From Pseudonocardia lacus (lineage in GTDB: Bacteria > Actinomycetota > Actinomycetes > Mycobacteriales > Pseudonocardiaceae), in contig NZ_JAHDTH010000066.1 in NCBI RefSeq assembly GCF_018531445.1, positions 1-35,643 on the forward strand: a DNA stretch of 35,643 bases, read 5' to 3'. The first letter of the stretch is position 1, and the number at the start of each line of letters is the position of its first letter. The notes beneath the pieces are model-generated. The model saw only the letters and a program-made list of their open reading frames with translations, did no database searches and had not been told where the DNA came from. This document shows positions 24,046 through 31,741 of the stretch, piece by piece. The position numbers were made by a program, and so were the translations under genes.

Positions 24046-24867
24046 TCAGACCAGGTCGGTGCGGCTCAGCACCCCGACCAGGGTGCCGTCGGTGACGACC
24101 GGGACGATCCGCAGGCCGTGCTCGGCGACCAGCAGGCGGGCGTGCCCGATGGTGTCGTCCGGGTCGAGGGTGACGACGTCGCGCGTCATGACCGCGCCCA
24201 CCGTGCGCCCGGTGCGCCGCGACAGCGGCTCGTCGCCCAGCAGATCGGCCTCGCTGACCAGGCCGACGAGCTTGCCGTCGTCGTCGATGACGGGCATGGC
24301 GGTGAGCCGCTGGGCGACCAGCCGGGCCGCGGCGTCCTCCGCGGGGTCGGTCGCGGTGGCCGTGGTGACGTCGGTGGTCATGGCGTCGCGGACGTGGGCG
24401 GCGTCGGGGCGGGCCGTGCTGCGCCGGGGCGGGGCCGTCTCGGCCGGTCGGGCGCCGCGCAGCCGGTCTGCCAGCCGGGTGAGCGTGCCGGGGCGGTCGC
24501 GGGCGCGCAGCAGGTCGCTGCGGGTGACCACGCCGACCAGCACCCCGCGCTGCACGATGGGCATCACCCGCAGCTCGCCGTAGGTGCGCATGCGGTGGGC
24601 GACCAGGGCCAGGCTCGCGCCCGGGGGCATGGTCAGCACGTCGGGGTTCATCACCGCGCCGACGTCGGCGGAGTCCTCGCCACCGACCTCGCGGTGGCGC
24701 AGCACGTCGAGCAGGCTGATGATCCCGACCGGTCTGAACCGCGCGTCGACGACCGGGAGCGAGCTGTAGCCCAGCTCCTTCATCCGGTGCACCGTGCGGA
24801 CCAGGTCGTCCTCCGGCCGGGCGGTGGTCACCCGGGTGGTCATGACGTCGCGAGCGTGCAGCGGCAT
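24046..24867 (-). CDS. four-CBS-repeat (two Bateman modules) protein
   Basis: 273 residues made only of four CBS repeats, beginning at about 6, 69, 159 and 225 (ARDVMTTRVTTARPEDDL, GAVMNPDVLTMPPGASL, RDAMTTDVTTATATDP, GAVMTRDVVTLDPDDT), with a charged linker around 125-158. CBS pairs bind adenine nucleotides such as AMP, ATP or c-di-AMP. No catalytic or membrane domain is attached, so it probably regulates another protein by binding. The ATG start and a Met-Pro-Leu-His-Ala beginning give a complete first repeat. Partner unknown. Confidence 0.93.
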   Translation of the reverse strand: MPLHARDVMTTRVTTARPEDDLVRTVHRMKELGYSSLPVVDARFRPVGIISLLDVLRHREVGGEDSADVGAVMNPDVLTMPPGASLALVAHRMRTYGELRVMPIVQRGVLVGVVTRSDLLRARDRPGTLTRLADRLRGARPAETAPPRRSTARPDAAHVRDAMTTDVTTATATDPAEDAAARLVAQRLTAMPVIDDDGKLVGLVSEADLLGDEPLSRRTGRTVGAVMTRDVVTLDPDDTIGHARLLVAEHGLRIVPVVTDGTLVGVLSRTDLV

Positions 24868-24922
24868 GCACGGAACGTTAATACGCGTGATGCGGTTCGG
24901 TCGCCGTCCGCGTGGGCCCTCC

Positions 24923-25993
24923 TCAGTGCACCCGTCGCGTGCTGTCGCGCAGCACCACCTCGCCGCGCACCCGCACGGTGCGCGCCCGCTCGCCGGGTTC
25001 GGTGTCCAGGGCCAGCGCGGCCGCCCGCTCGCCCATCTCCTCCAGCGGCAGCCCGACCGTGGTCAGCGAGGGCACGAGGTCGCGCAGGGTGCGGATGTCG
25101 TCGAAGCCGGCCACCGACACGTCCTGGGGGATGACCAGCCCGTGGTCGCGGAAGGCCGCCATCGCCCCGACGGCCATCACGTCGTTCACGGCGAACACGC
25201 AGCTCACGTCGAGGCCGGTGGCGACCAGTTCGGCCGCGGCCGCGTAGCCCCCGTCGCGGGTGAACGAGCCGGGCACGGTGCGCACGGCCGCGTCGGGCAC
25301 GCCGGCGTCGCGCAGGCCCTCGACGAAGCCGGCGTGCCGGTCGCGGGCGGTGAGGAGCTCCGGTGGTCCGGTCAGCACGGCGAGCCTGCGGTGGCCCAGG
25401 CCGGCCAGCTCGCGGGCGAGCTCGCGCGCCCCCGCGCGGTTCTGCACCAGCACCGTGTGCGTGCCCAGCCGGTTCTGGCTGATGCAGGCGACCCGCCCGC
25501 CCGACTCGGTGAACCCGGCCAGCTCCTTGGCCAGCCGGGCGGTCAGCTCGCGGCTGCGGGTCCGGCTGCCCACGATGATCACGGCGCGGGCGCGCTGAGC
25601 GCGCAGGGTGGCCACGTAGTCGAGCTCGCGCTCCGGGTCGCGGCGGGTGCTGGCCATCACCACGACCAGCCCGCGCTGCTCGCACTGGCGCATGACGCCG
25701 TCGGCGATCGCGGAGAAGTACGGGTCGGAGATGTCGTGCACGACCAGCCCGACGATGTTGCTGGCGCCGCGCGCGATCGCCTGCGCGTGCGGGTTGGCGC
25801 GGTAGCCCAGCTCGCCGGCGGCGGCCAGCACCCGGCCGCGGTGCGGCTCGCCGACCGAGCGGTGGCTGCCGTTGAGCACCCGGGACGCGGTCGCCAGCGA
25901 CACCCCGGCCGCGGCGGCGACCTCGGCCAGCCGCACCGGGCCGCGGCGCGGGGACGGGTCGGCCGCGGGGGAGGAGGCGGACGGCTCGGCCAC
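24923..25993 (-). CDS. LacI-family transcriptional repressor
   Basis: 356 residues. After a Ser/Pro-rich 20-residue leader, the HTH reads RLAEVAAAAGVSLATASRVL with hinge helix GRVLAAAGELGYRAN, then a periplasmic-binding-like sensor domain (NIVGLVVHDISDPYFSAIAD, VSVAGFDDIRTLRDLVPSLT). It should repress sugar genes and release on binding a sugar. The GTG at 25993 has a G-rich ribosome site. It lies 59 bases downstream of the DUF6807 gene on the same strand, so it is probably the last gene of that arm and autoregulated. The two LacI-type operators at 28176-28189 and 28341-28354 are the likely targets. Confidence 0.94.
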   Translation of the reverse strand: MAEPSASSPAADPSPRRGPVRLAEVAAAAGVSLATASRVLNGSHRSVGEPHRGRVLAAAGELGYRANPHAQAIARGASNIVGLVVHDISDPYFSAIADGVMRQCEQRGLVVVMASTRRDPERELDYVATLRAQRARAVIIVGSRTRSRELTARLAKELAGFTESGGRVACISQNRLGTHTVLVQNRAGARELARELAGLGHRRLAVLTGPPELLTARDRHAGFVEGLRDAGVPDAAVRTVPGSFTRDGGYAAAAELVATGLDVSCVFAVNDVMAVGAMAAFRDHGLVIPQDVSVAGFDDIRTLRDLVPSLTTVGLPLEEMGERAAALALDTEPGERARTVRVRGEVVLRDSTRRVH

Positions 25994-26052
25994 GGATCCC
26001 CCTTCCCCGCCGCTGCGGCCGCCCGCCCGGCCGCCGGGCCGGTCGACCTCGT

Positions 26053-26937
26053 TCACCGCGGAGGGTATGGCACGCCGACGGCCTCCGGGCGGTGCGCCCG
26101 CGCCCACCGCGACACCGCTGCCCGGTCGAGTGATCCATCGGCCACCAGGGCGCGCCACCCGCGCCTGACCGTACCTCCGGGCGGCACCCGGACGGGGTCC
26201 TCGGCGGCCAGCTGGGAGCCGATCCCGGGGTAGCCCGCCACCCGCACGAACCACGGGTCGGCCGCGGTCGCCGCGTCGGTGGCGACCAGCGCCAGGGTGA
26301 ACGGGTCGGGGCCGTGCTCGGTCCAGGCCAGCCAGGGCGCGACCAGCCCGTGCACCGCCGCCTCACCGACGGCGTCGCCCGCCCTCACCCGCGGCTCGGT
26401 GGCCGGGGGGAGCCGCCAGAACAGCCCCCCGTACCCGGCGCCGGTGCGCCCGTTGGTGGCCGGGCTGCCCAGGCGCACCGGGCGGTCGGTGGCGTTGGTG
26501 AGCTCGGTGACCAGCTCCAGCTCCCAGCCGTCGACGCCGGGGTCCGCCGGGCTCCGGGCGCAGACCGTGCGCCGCTCGCGCAGCGGGACGCCGCCCTCGG
26601 CGCCCACCCAGCGCAGCCGCTCGACGAACCCGCCGTCGTCGCGGGCGTCGAAGCCGTCGTGCTCGATCCGGCCGTGGTCGTCGCGCCACGTGTAGCCCTG
26701 CCCGCGCACGTAGGTGCGCCCGCCCCAGAAGTTGCCCCCGTCCACGTCCTGCACGCCGACCCCGACGCCGAGGTGCCAGCGGTGGTCGGCGGGCACGGCG
26801 TCGCTGACGACCCGCCCGCCCAGCGTGCGCACCGGGTGCAGGTGCGGGCGGGGCGCGAGGACGGCGTCGAGTTCGGCGCCGTCGACGTGGGTCGCCACGA
26901 CGCGCCCGCGCACCCGCAGCTCGGCCAGCTCAGCCAC
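26053..26937 (-). CDS. PmoA-like protein (DUF6807)
   Basis: 294 residues. HLHPVRTLGGRVVSDAVPAD, DHRWHLGVGVGVQDVDGGNF and WGGRTYVRGQGYTW near residues 32-85 match the family annotated PmoA-like or DUF6807, which despite its name is not methane oxygenase and is found in sugar-catabolic clusters with Gfo/Idh/MocA proteins. Relatives usually have DH-x-HH; here the third position is Trp-His. No signal peptide. The GTG start overlaps the upstream oxidoreductase gene by eight bases, a strong sign of joint work. Biochemical function unknown. Confidence 0.85.
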   Translation of the reverse strand: MAELAELRVRGRVVATHVDGAELDAVLAPRPHLHPVRTLGGRVVSDAVPADHRWHLGVGVGVQDVDGGNFWGGRTYVRGQGYTWRDDHGRIEHDGFDARDDGGFVERLRWVGAEGGVPLRERRTVCARSPADPGVDGWELELVTELTNATDRPVRLGSPATNGRTGAGYGGLFWRLPPATEPRVRAGDAVGEAAVHGLVAPWLAWTEHGPDPFTLALVATDAATAADPWFVRVAGYPGIGSQLAAEDPVRVPPGGTVRRGWRALVADGSLDRAAVSRWARAHRPEAVGVPYPPR

Positions 26938-28126
26938 GGGGCACCTCGATCAGCTCGGCCGCGGTCGGGGTCGCCCAGGGCAGGTCGAGCTCGGAGAACA
27001 GCGCCAGCTCCGCGGCCGCCCGCTCGACCGCGGTGTCGATCCCGGGCACGACCGCGCGCGGGTGCGGGCCCGTCGTGTCGACGCGGAGGTGCACCTGCGC
27101 GATCGGGCGCGGCTCGGGCGCCACCCGGACCGCCTCGACGACCTCGGTGAACGCGGTGGTGGCCGGCAGCGGCACCAGCAGCGGCACGGCCGGGTCGCGG
27201 GTGTGCGCGACCAGGTTCTCCAGCAGGTCGGTCGCGGGGTGCTCGGTGACGACCGCGCCGCGTGCACCGCGATCGTCGAGGCGGACGCGGTCGCTCTTGT
27301 AGTCCAGCGCGATCCGCCCCCGGGTGCCGTGCACGACGACGGAGGGCTCGTGGTGGCGCTGCGCGCAGAGCGTGACCGCGACGACGACCGGCGTGCCGCG
27401 GGCCGTGGTCAGCCGCAGGCACGCCGTGTCGTCGGCCTCGATCGGGTTGGCCCGGTACAGCTCGACGCGCACGTCGCGGGGCCGCTCGGCGCCGGACCCG
27501 TCGAGGGCGAGCGCGGTGGCGGTCGCGTGCGCGAAGGGGTTGGTCAGCGCGCCGTCGACGACGTCGACGCCGTCGAGCCTGCGCTTGCCGGCCCAGGGCG
27601 AGCGGTTCCAGTACGCGTGGTCGCGCACCCAGGCCCCGGCGGCGCCGATGCCCACGACGTCGCCGATCGCGCCGGCGGCCACCAGGTCGCGCACGTGCCC
27701 GACGGCGGCCGAGCCGAGGCTCTGGAAGCCCACCTGGCAGGCCCGACCGGTGGCGGCGACGCCGTGGACCAGCCGGGCGAACTCCGCCCGGCTCGGCGCG
27801 GGCGGCTTCTCCAGCAGCACGTGCGAGCCGGCGCGGGCGGCGGCCAGCGCGATGTCGACGTGCGTCGGGATCGGGGTGCACACGACGGTGACCTCGGGCC
27901 GGACCCGCTCCAGCAGCTCGGCCAGCTCCGCGCCGGTGGGCACCTCGCCCGCGGCGTCGACCAGCGCGCGCTGCTCGGCCTCCAGCGGGCGCGGCTCGCA
28001 GACGCCGGCCAGCCGCACGGGGGCGCCTGCGCGGCGCAGGCGGTCGAGGTTGCGCAGGTGCCAGCGGCCGTGGCCGTGCGCCCCGACCAGCAGCACCGGG
28101 GCGGGGGACGGGTGGGGCGGGGGCAT
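26930..28126 (-). CDS. Gfo/Idh/MocA-family oxidoreductase, copy A
   Basis: 398 residues. NAD(P)-binding N-terminus VLLVGAHGHGRWHLRNLDRL (G-x-x-G-x-G near 15-20), LLEKPPAPSRAEFARLV with the conserved Lys of the EKP motif, and a C-terminal alpha/beta domain. The first Gly-rich motif is unusual (GAHGHG). It should oxidise or reduce a sugar or cyclitol hydroxyl at a ring position. First gene of the leftward arm; promoter and operator lie directly upstream, and GGAGG is about 10 bases before the ATG. Coupled to the DUF6807 gene. Confidence 0.9.
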   Translation of the reverse strand: MPPPHPSPAPVLLVGAHGHGRWHLRNLDRLRRAGAPVRLAGVCEPRPLEAEQRALVDAAGEVPTGAELAELLERVRPEVTVVCTPIPTHVDIALAAARAGSHVLLEKPPAPSRAEFARLVHGVAATGRACQVGFQSLGSAAVGHVRDLVAAGAIGDVVGIGAAGAWVRDHAYWNRSPWAGKRRLDGVDVVDGALTNPFAHATATALALDGSGAERPRDVRVELYRANPIEADDTACLRLTTARGTPVVVAVTLCAQRHHEPSVVVHGTRGRIALDYKSDRVRLDDRGARGAVVTEHPATDLLENLVAHTRDPAVPLLVPLPATTAFTEVVEAVRVAPEPRPIAQVHLRVDTTGPHPRAVVPGIDTAVERAAAELALFSELDLPWATPTAAELIEVPRG

Positions 28127-28162
28127 GCGCTGCGGTCCTCCTCGACGGGGCGTCCGGCCGGG

Positions 28163-28191
28163 ACGGTACCGATCGGGAAAGCGTTTGCCAA
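28163..28191 (-). promoter_or_regulatory. promoter of the leftward arm
   Basis: On the minus strand, -35 TTGGCA (28191-28186) and -10 TACCGT (28168-28163) are separated by 17 bases. The LacI-type operator lies between and over these boxes, so repressor binding would block it. Confidence 0.65.
28176..28189. promoter_or_regulatory. LacI-type operator 1
   Basis: GGAAAGCGTTTGCC, matching the G-A-A-A-N-CG-N-TT-N-C pattern of LacI-family sites with the central CG. Differs from operator 2 at three of 14 positions. Confidence 0.75.
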
Positions 28192-28310
28192 CGGCCGGTC
28201 CGGACGCGGTCCGTATTCCGGATCGTGACCTGCCCGGAATAACTGCTGGTCAGTGCCCGTGCAAACCATCGACACCGTCGGTGCAGATGATCACCACGAC
28301 TCGCGGGCTG

Positions 28311-28340
28311 TTGACAAGGCGGTCCCTGTCCGGCTTCGCT
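28311..28340 (+). promoter_or_regulatory. promoter of the rightward transport operon
   Basis: A perfect -35 TTGACA at 28311-28316; the best -10 is TTCGCT at 28335-28340 with an 18-base spacer. Operator 2 begins at the next base, covering the transcription start. Confidence 0.55.
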
Positions 28341-28354
28341 AGAAAGCGCTTACC
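28341..28354. promoter_or_regulatory. LacI-type operator 2
   Basis: AGAAAGCGCTTACC, with central GCGC and the same pattern as operator 1. About 165 bases separate the two, so looping is possible. Confidence 0.75.
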
Positions 28355-28404
28355 CGCCCCTCCCGCTACCGCACCCGAGGTCCCGACCCGGGCGAGAGGT
28401 GACG

Positions 28405-29394
28405 ATGACCGAGCTCAGTGACGAGACCCGGACCCGGGCCGCGGCGCCCACGCACCCGCCGCCGCGGGAGGTCGCGCCGACCACCCGGAGCGGGCGCCGC
28501 CGCCCGCGGCTGCCCCAGGTGGGCGAGCGCAAGGTGGCCTTCCTGTTCCTGGCCCCGTGGTTCCTCGGGCTCGCCCTGATCACCGTGGGCCCGATCCTGG
28601 GCTCGCTCTACCTGTCGTTCACCGACTACAGCCTGCTCGCGCCGCCGGAGTGGACCGGCCTGGACAACTACGCGCGGATGGTCGCCGACCCGCGGTTCTA
28701 CCAGTCGCTCGAGGTCACGTTCATCTACGTGTTCATCTCGGTGCCGCTGCAGCTGGCCTTCGCGCTGGCGCTCGCACTGGCGCTGGACAAGGGCCTGCGC
28801 GGGCTGGCGATCTACCGCTCGGTGTACTACCTGCCCTCGCTGCTCGGCGCGAGCGTCGCCGTCGCGGTGCTGTGGCGGCAGATGTTCGGGGCCGAGGGGC
28901 TGGTCAACGCGGCGCTGGAGAACCTGGGCTTCACCGACCTGCCCGGCTGGGTGTCCGACCCGGACTACGCGCTGGGCACGATCATCATCCTGAACGTCTG
29001 GACGTTCGGCTCGCCGATGGTGATCTTCCTGGCCGGGCTGCGGCAGATCCCGCAGATGTACTACGAAGCCGCGGCGATCGACGGCGCCGGCGCGCTGCGC
29101 CGGTTCGCCTCCATCACGCTGCCGCTGCTCAGCCCGATCATCTTCTTCAACCTGGTGCTGCAGCTGATCGGCTCGTTCCAGTCGTTCACCCAGGCGTTCG
29201 TGATCAGCAGCGGCCGCGGCAGCCCGGCCGACTCGACCCTGTTCTACACGCTCTACCTGTACCTGCGCGGCTTCGGCAACTTCGACATGGGCTACGCCTC
29301 CGCGCTGGCCTGGGTGCTGCTGCTCATCGTCGGCGTGCTGACCGCGGCCAACTTCCTGGTCTCGAGGTTCTGGGTGTTCTATGGCGACGACTGA
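28405..29394 (+). CDS. sugar ABC transporter permease 1 (MalF type)
   Basis: 329 residues with a 45-residue Arg/Pro-rich cytoplasmic leader, then six membrane segments. The EAA loop is YYEAAAIDGAGALRRFASIT, the ATPase contact. AFLFLAPWFLGLALITVGPI and YRSVYYLPSLLGASVAVAVL are typical of CUT1 permeases for oligosaccharides and sugar derivatives. ATG at 28405 follows GAGAGGTGA; a GTG two codons earlier is possible. No ATPase gene is in this operon, so a shared ATPase (MsiK-like) encoded elsewhere is expected, as is common in actinomycetes. Confidence 0.96.
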   Translation: MTELSDETRTRAAAPTHPPPREVAPTTRSGRRRPRLPQVGERKVAFLFLAPWFLGLALITVGPILGSLYLSFTDYSLLAPPEWTGLDNYARMVADPRFYQSLEVTFIYVFISVPLQLAFALALALALDKGLRGLAIYRSVYYLPSLLGASVAVAVLWRQMFGAEGLVNAALENLGFTDLPGWVSDPDYALGTIIILNVWTFGSPMVIFLAGLRQIPQMYYEAAAIDGAGALRRFASITLPLLSPIIFFNLVLQLIGSFQSFTQAFVISSGRGSPADSTLFYTLYLYLRGFGNFDMGYASALAWVLLLIVGVLTAANFLVSRFWVFYGDD

Positions 29395-30268
29395 ACCGGC
29401 CCTCGGGCCGGACCTGGATCCCCCGCGCGGCCCGGCCCGGCTGGGCAGGCGCCCCCGGCTGCTGGCCCACCTGTTCCTGATCCTGTTCGGGCTGCTCATG
29501 CTCTACCCGCTCATCTGGATGCTGAGCAGCTCGTTCAAGCCCACCGAGGAGATCTTCACCCAGCCCGGGCTGTGGTCGGACAACTTCTCCACCGACAACT
29601 ACGTCGAGGGCTGGACCGCGCTGCCCCAGCCGTTCCACATCTACATCGTCAACTCGCTGATCGTCGTCGGCGGCTCGATCATCGGGAACCTGCTGGCCTG
29701 CTCACTGGCCGCCTACGCGTTCGCCCGGTTGGAGTTCCGGCTCAAGCGGTTCTGGTTCGCGGTCATGCTCGGCACGATCATGCTGCCGATCCACGTGGTG
29801 ATCGTGCCGCAGTACGTGCTGTTCGCCCAGCTCGACTGGATCAACACGTTCTGGCCGCTGATCGTGCCGAAGCTGCTGGCCACCGACGCGTTCTTCATCT
29901 TCCTGATGGTGCAGTTCATCCGCGGCATCCCGAAGGAGCTCGACGAGGCGGCCCGGATCGACGGCTGCGGGCACTTCGGCATCTTCTGGCGGATGATCAT
30001 CCCGATGTCGACGCCGGCCCTGGCCACGACGGCGATCTTCACCTTCATCTGGACCTGGAACGACTTCTTCAGCCAGCTGATCTTCCTGGCCGACCCCGAC
30101 CTCTACACCGTCCCGGTCGCCCTGCGGACCTTCGTGGACTCCAACACCCAGACGCCGTGGGGCCCGGTCTTCGCGATGTCGATCGTCTCGCTCGGCCCGA
30201 TCTTCGGGTTCTTCCTCGCCGGTCAGCGCTACCTCGTCCGGGGCATCGCCACGACGGGGCTCAAGTGA
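29381..30268 (+). CDS. sugar ABC transporter permease 2 (MalG type)
   Basis: 295 residues, six membrane segments after a 28-residue leader. EAA loop ELDEAARIDGCGHFGIFWRM. Overlaps the first permease gene by 14 bases, so the two are coupled and should form the heterodimeric channel of a CUT1 importer. Confidence 0.96.
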   Translation: MATTEPALGPDLDPPRGPARLGRRPRLLAHLFLILFGLLMLYPLIWMLSSSFKPTEEIFTQPGLWSDNFSTDNYVEGWTALPQPFHIYIVNSLIVVGGSIIGNLLACSLAAYAFARLEFRLKRFWFAVMLGTIMLPIHVVIVPQYVLFAQLDWINTFWPLIVPKLLATDAFFIFLMVQFIRGIPKELDEAARIDGCGHFGIFWRMIIPMSTPALATTAIFTFIWTWNDFFSQLIFLADPDLYTVPVALRTFVDSNTQTPWGPVFAMSIVSLGPIFGFFLAGQRYLVRGIATTGLK

Positions 30269-30316
30269 CCCGGCCGTGCCCGCTCATCGCTCGCCCATCC
30301 TGAAGGGAACTGCACC

Positions 30317-31648
30317 GTGGCAGCACCACCCCCCGCACCCGGGCGCCCGGCGCCCCGGTTGCGCCGCGTCCTCGTCGCCGCAGCGCTGAGCCTGGTCATG
30401 ACCGCCGCCGCGTGCGGCGGTGGTGGCGGCGCTCCGGCGGCGTCCGGCGCCGACGACGGGCCGGTCACCCTGCGCTTCTACTGGTGGGGCAGCGACAGCC
30501 GCCACCAGTACACGCAGCAACTGATCGAGCAGTACCAGGCGGCCAACCCCGGGGTCACCATCGAGGCCGAGTTCAGCGGCTTCGACGACTACTGGGACCG
30601 GCTGGCCACCGCGACCGCGGGCGGCGACGCGCCCGACGTCATGCAGCAGGACACCCGCTACGTGGCCGAGTACGCCGAGCGCGGCGCGCTCGCCGACCTG
30701 ACCGAGTTCATGCCGGGCGTCATCGACACCGCGCAGCTCGACGAGCCGATGCTCAAGACGGGCCAGCTCGACGGCACCAGCTACGCCATCCCGACCGGGG
30801 TGAACGCGTTCGCGCTGCTGGCCAACCCCAAGCTGTTCGCCGACACCGGCGTCGCGGTGCCCGACGACACCACCTGGACCTGGGACCAGATGGTGCAGGT
30901 CGCCGGCCAGGTCAGCGCCGCGGGCGGCGGTCAGGTGTTCGGCGTGCAGGACCTGGGGTTCAACGAGACCAGCCTGGAGATCTTCGCCCGCCAGCGCGGC
31001 GAGGCGCTGTTCGACGAGTCGGGCGACGTCGGCTTCACCCGCCAGACCGTGGTCGACTGGTGGAACACGATGCTCGCGCTGCGCGACTCCGGCGGGACCT
31101 CGCCGCCGTCGATCAGCGTGGAGTCGCAGGCCGGCGGCGTCGACGGGTCGCTGACGGCGAACGGCCGGGCCGCGCTCGGCAGCTGGTGGACCAACCAGCT
31201 GCCCGCGATCAGCTCGGCCACCGGCCAGGACATGGAGCTGCTGCGCTGGCCCGGCGAGTCGCCGCAGGCCGGGATGTACCTGAAGCCCGCGATGTTCTGG
31301 TCGATCTCCTCGCGCAGCGAGCACCCGGAGGCGGCGGCGAAGTTCATCGACTACCTCATCAACTCGCCGGAGGCGGCCGAGCTCGCGCTCAGCGACCGCG
31401 GCCTGCCGATCAACACCGCGCTGCGCGAGCAGATCGTGCCCAAGCTCAAGCCGGCCGACCAGCGCTCCGCGGCGTTCGTCGAGGAGATCACCCCGTCGCT
31501 GGCCGAGCCGCCGGGCCTGCCGCCGCAGGGCGCGGGCGAGGTGCAGCGGATCCTGCAGCAGCTGCACGAGCAGGTGCTGTTCGACCAGCTGACCGTCGAT
31601 GAGGCCGCCGACCGGTTCATGAGCGAGCTGGACGCGGCGACCGCCTGA
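30317..31648 (+). CDS. sugar ABC transporter substrate-binding lipoprotein
   Basis: 443 residues. Signal with lipobox TAAAC followed by a Gly run, then a family 1 extracellular binding domain: LRFYWWGSDSRHQYTQQLIE, GGDAPDVMQQDTRYVAEYAE, and SYAIPTGVNAFALLANPKLF. Many Trp residues in the body fit stacking on sugar rings. The GTG start at 30317 has AAGGG nine bases upstream. A strong hairpin follows the gene, which usually lets the binding protein be made in excess of the downstream enzymes. Confidence 0.94.
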   Translation: MAAPPPAPGRPAPRLRRVLVAAALSLVMTAAACGGGGGAPAASGADDGPVTLRFYWWGSDSRHQYTQQLIEQYQAANPGVTIEAEFSGFDDYWDRLATATAGGDAPDVMQQDTRYVAEYAERGALADLTEFMPGVIDTAQLDEPMLKTGQLDGTSYAIPTGVNAFALLANPKLFADTGVAVPDDTTWTWDQMVQVAGQVSAAGGGQVFGVQDLGFNETSLEIFARQRGEALFDESGDVGFTRQTVVDWWNTMLALRDSGGTSPPSISVESQAGGVDGSLTANGRAALGSWWTNQLPAISSATGQDMELLRWPGESPQAGMYLKPAMFWSISSRSEHPEAAAKFIDYLINSPEAAELALSDRGLPINTALREQIVPKLKPADQRSAAFVEEITPSLAEPPGLPPQGAGEVQRILQQLHEQVLFDQLTVDEAADRFMSELDAATA

Positions 31649-31650
31649 GC

Positions 31651-31719
31651 GAGCTCGCGAGCTCAGCATCGGCGCAGCAGACGCGGCGGGCGGTGCGACC
31701 CCTCCCGCACCGCCCGCCG
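31651..31719 (+). terminator. palindrome and 13-pair hairpin between binding-protein and oxidoreductase genes
   Basis: A perfect 14-base palindrome GAGCTCGCGAGCTC (31651-31664) just after the stop, then CGGCGGGCGGTGC (31684-31696) pairing with GCACCGCCCGCCG (31707-31719) over a 10-base loop. Within an operon this is better read as an attenuator or mRNA 3'-end protector than a full stop. Confidence 0.5.
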
Positions 31720-31741
31720 TCCCCACCCCGAGGAGAGCTGC

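Larger units (their letters stand above)
28127..28404. promoter_or_regulatory. divergent promoter region of the sugar regulon
   Basis: 278 bases holding a promoter for each arm, two LacI-type operators, an 8-base inverted repeat (TATTCCGG 28214-28221 with CCGGAATA 28234-28241), and GTGCA-N4-ATC twice, at 28259 and 28281, 22 bases apart. The last two may bind a second regulator. Confidence 0.6.
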
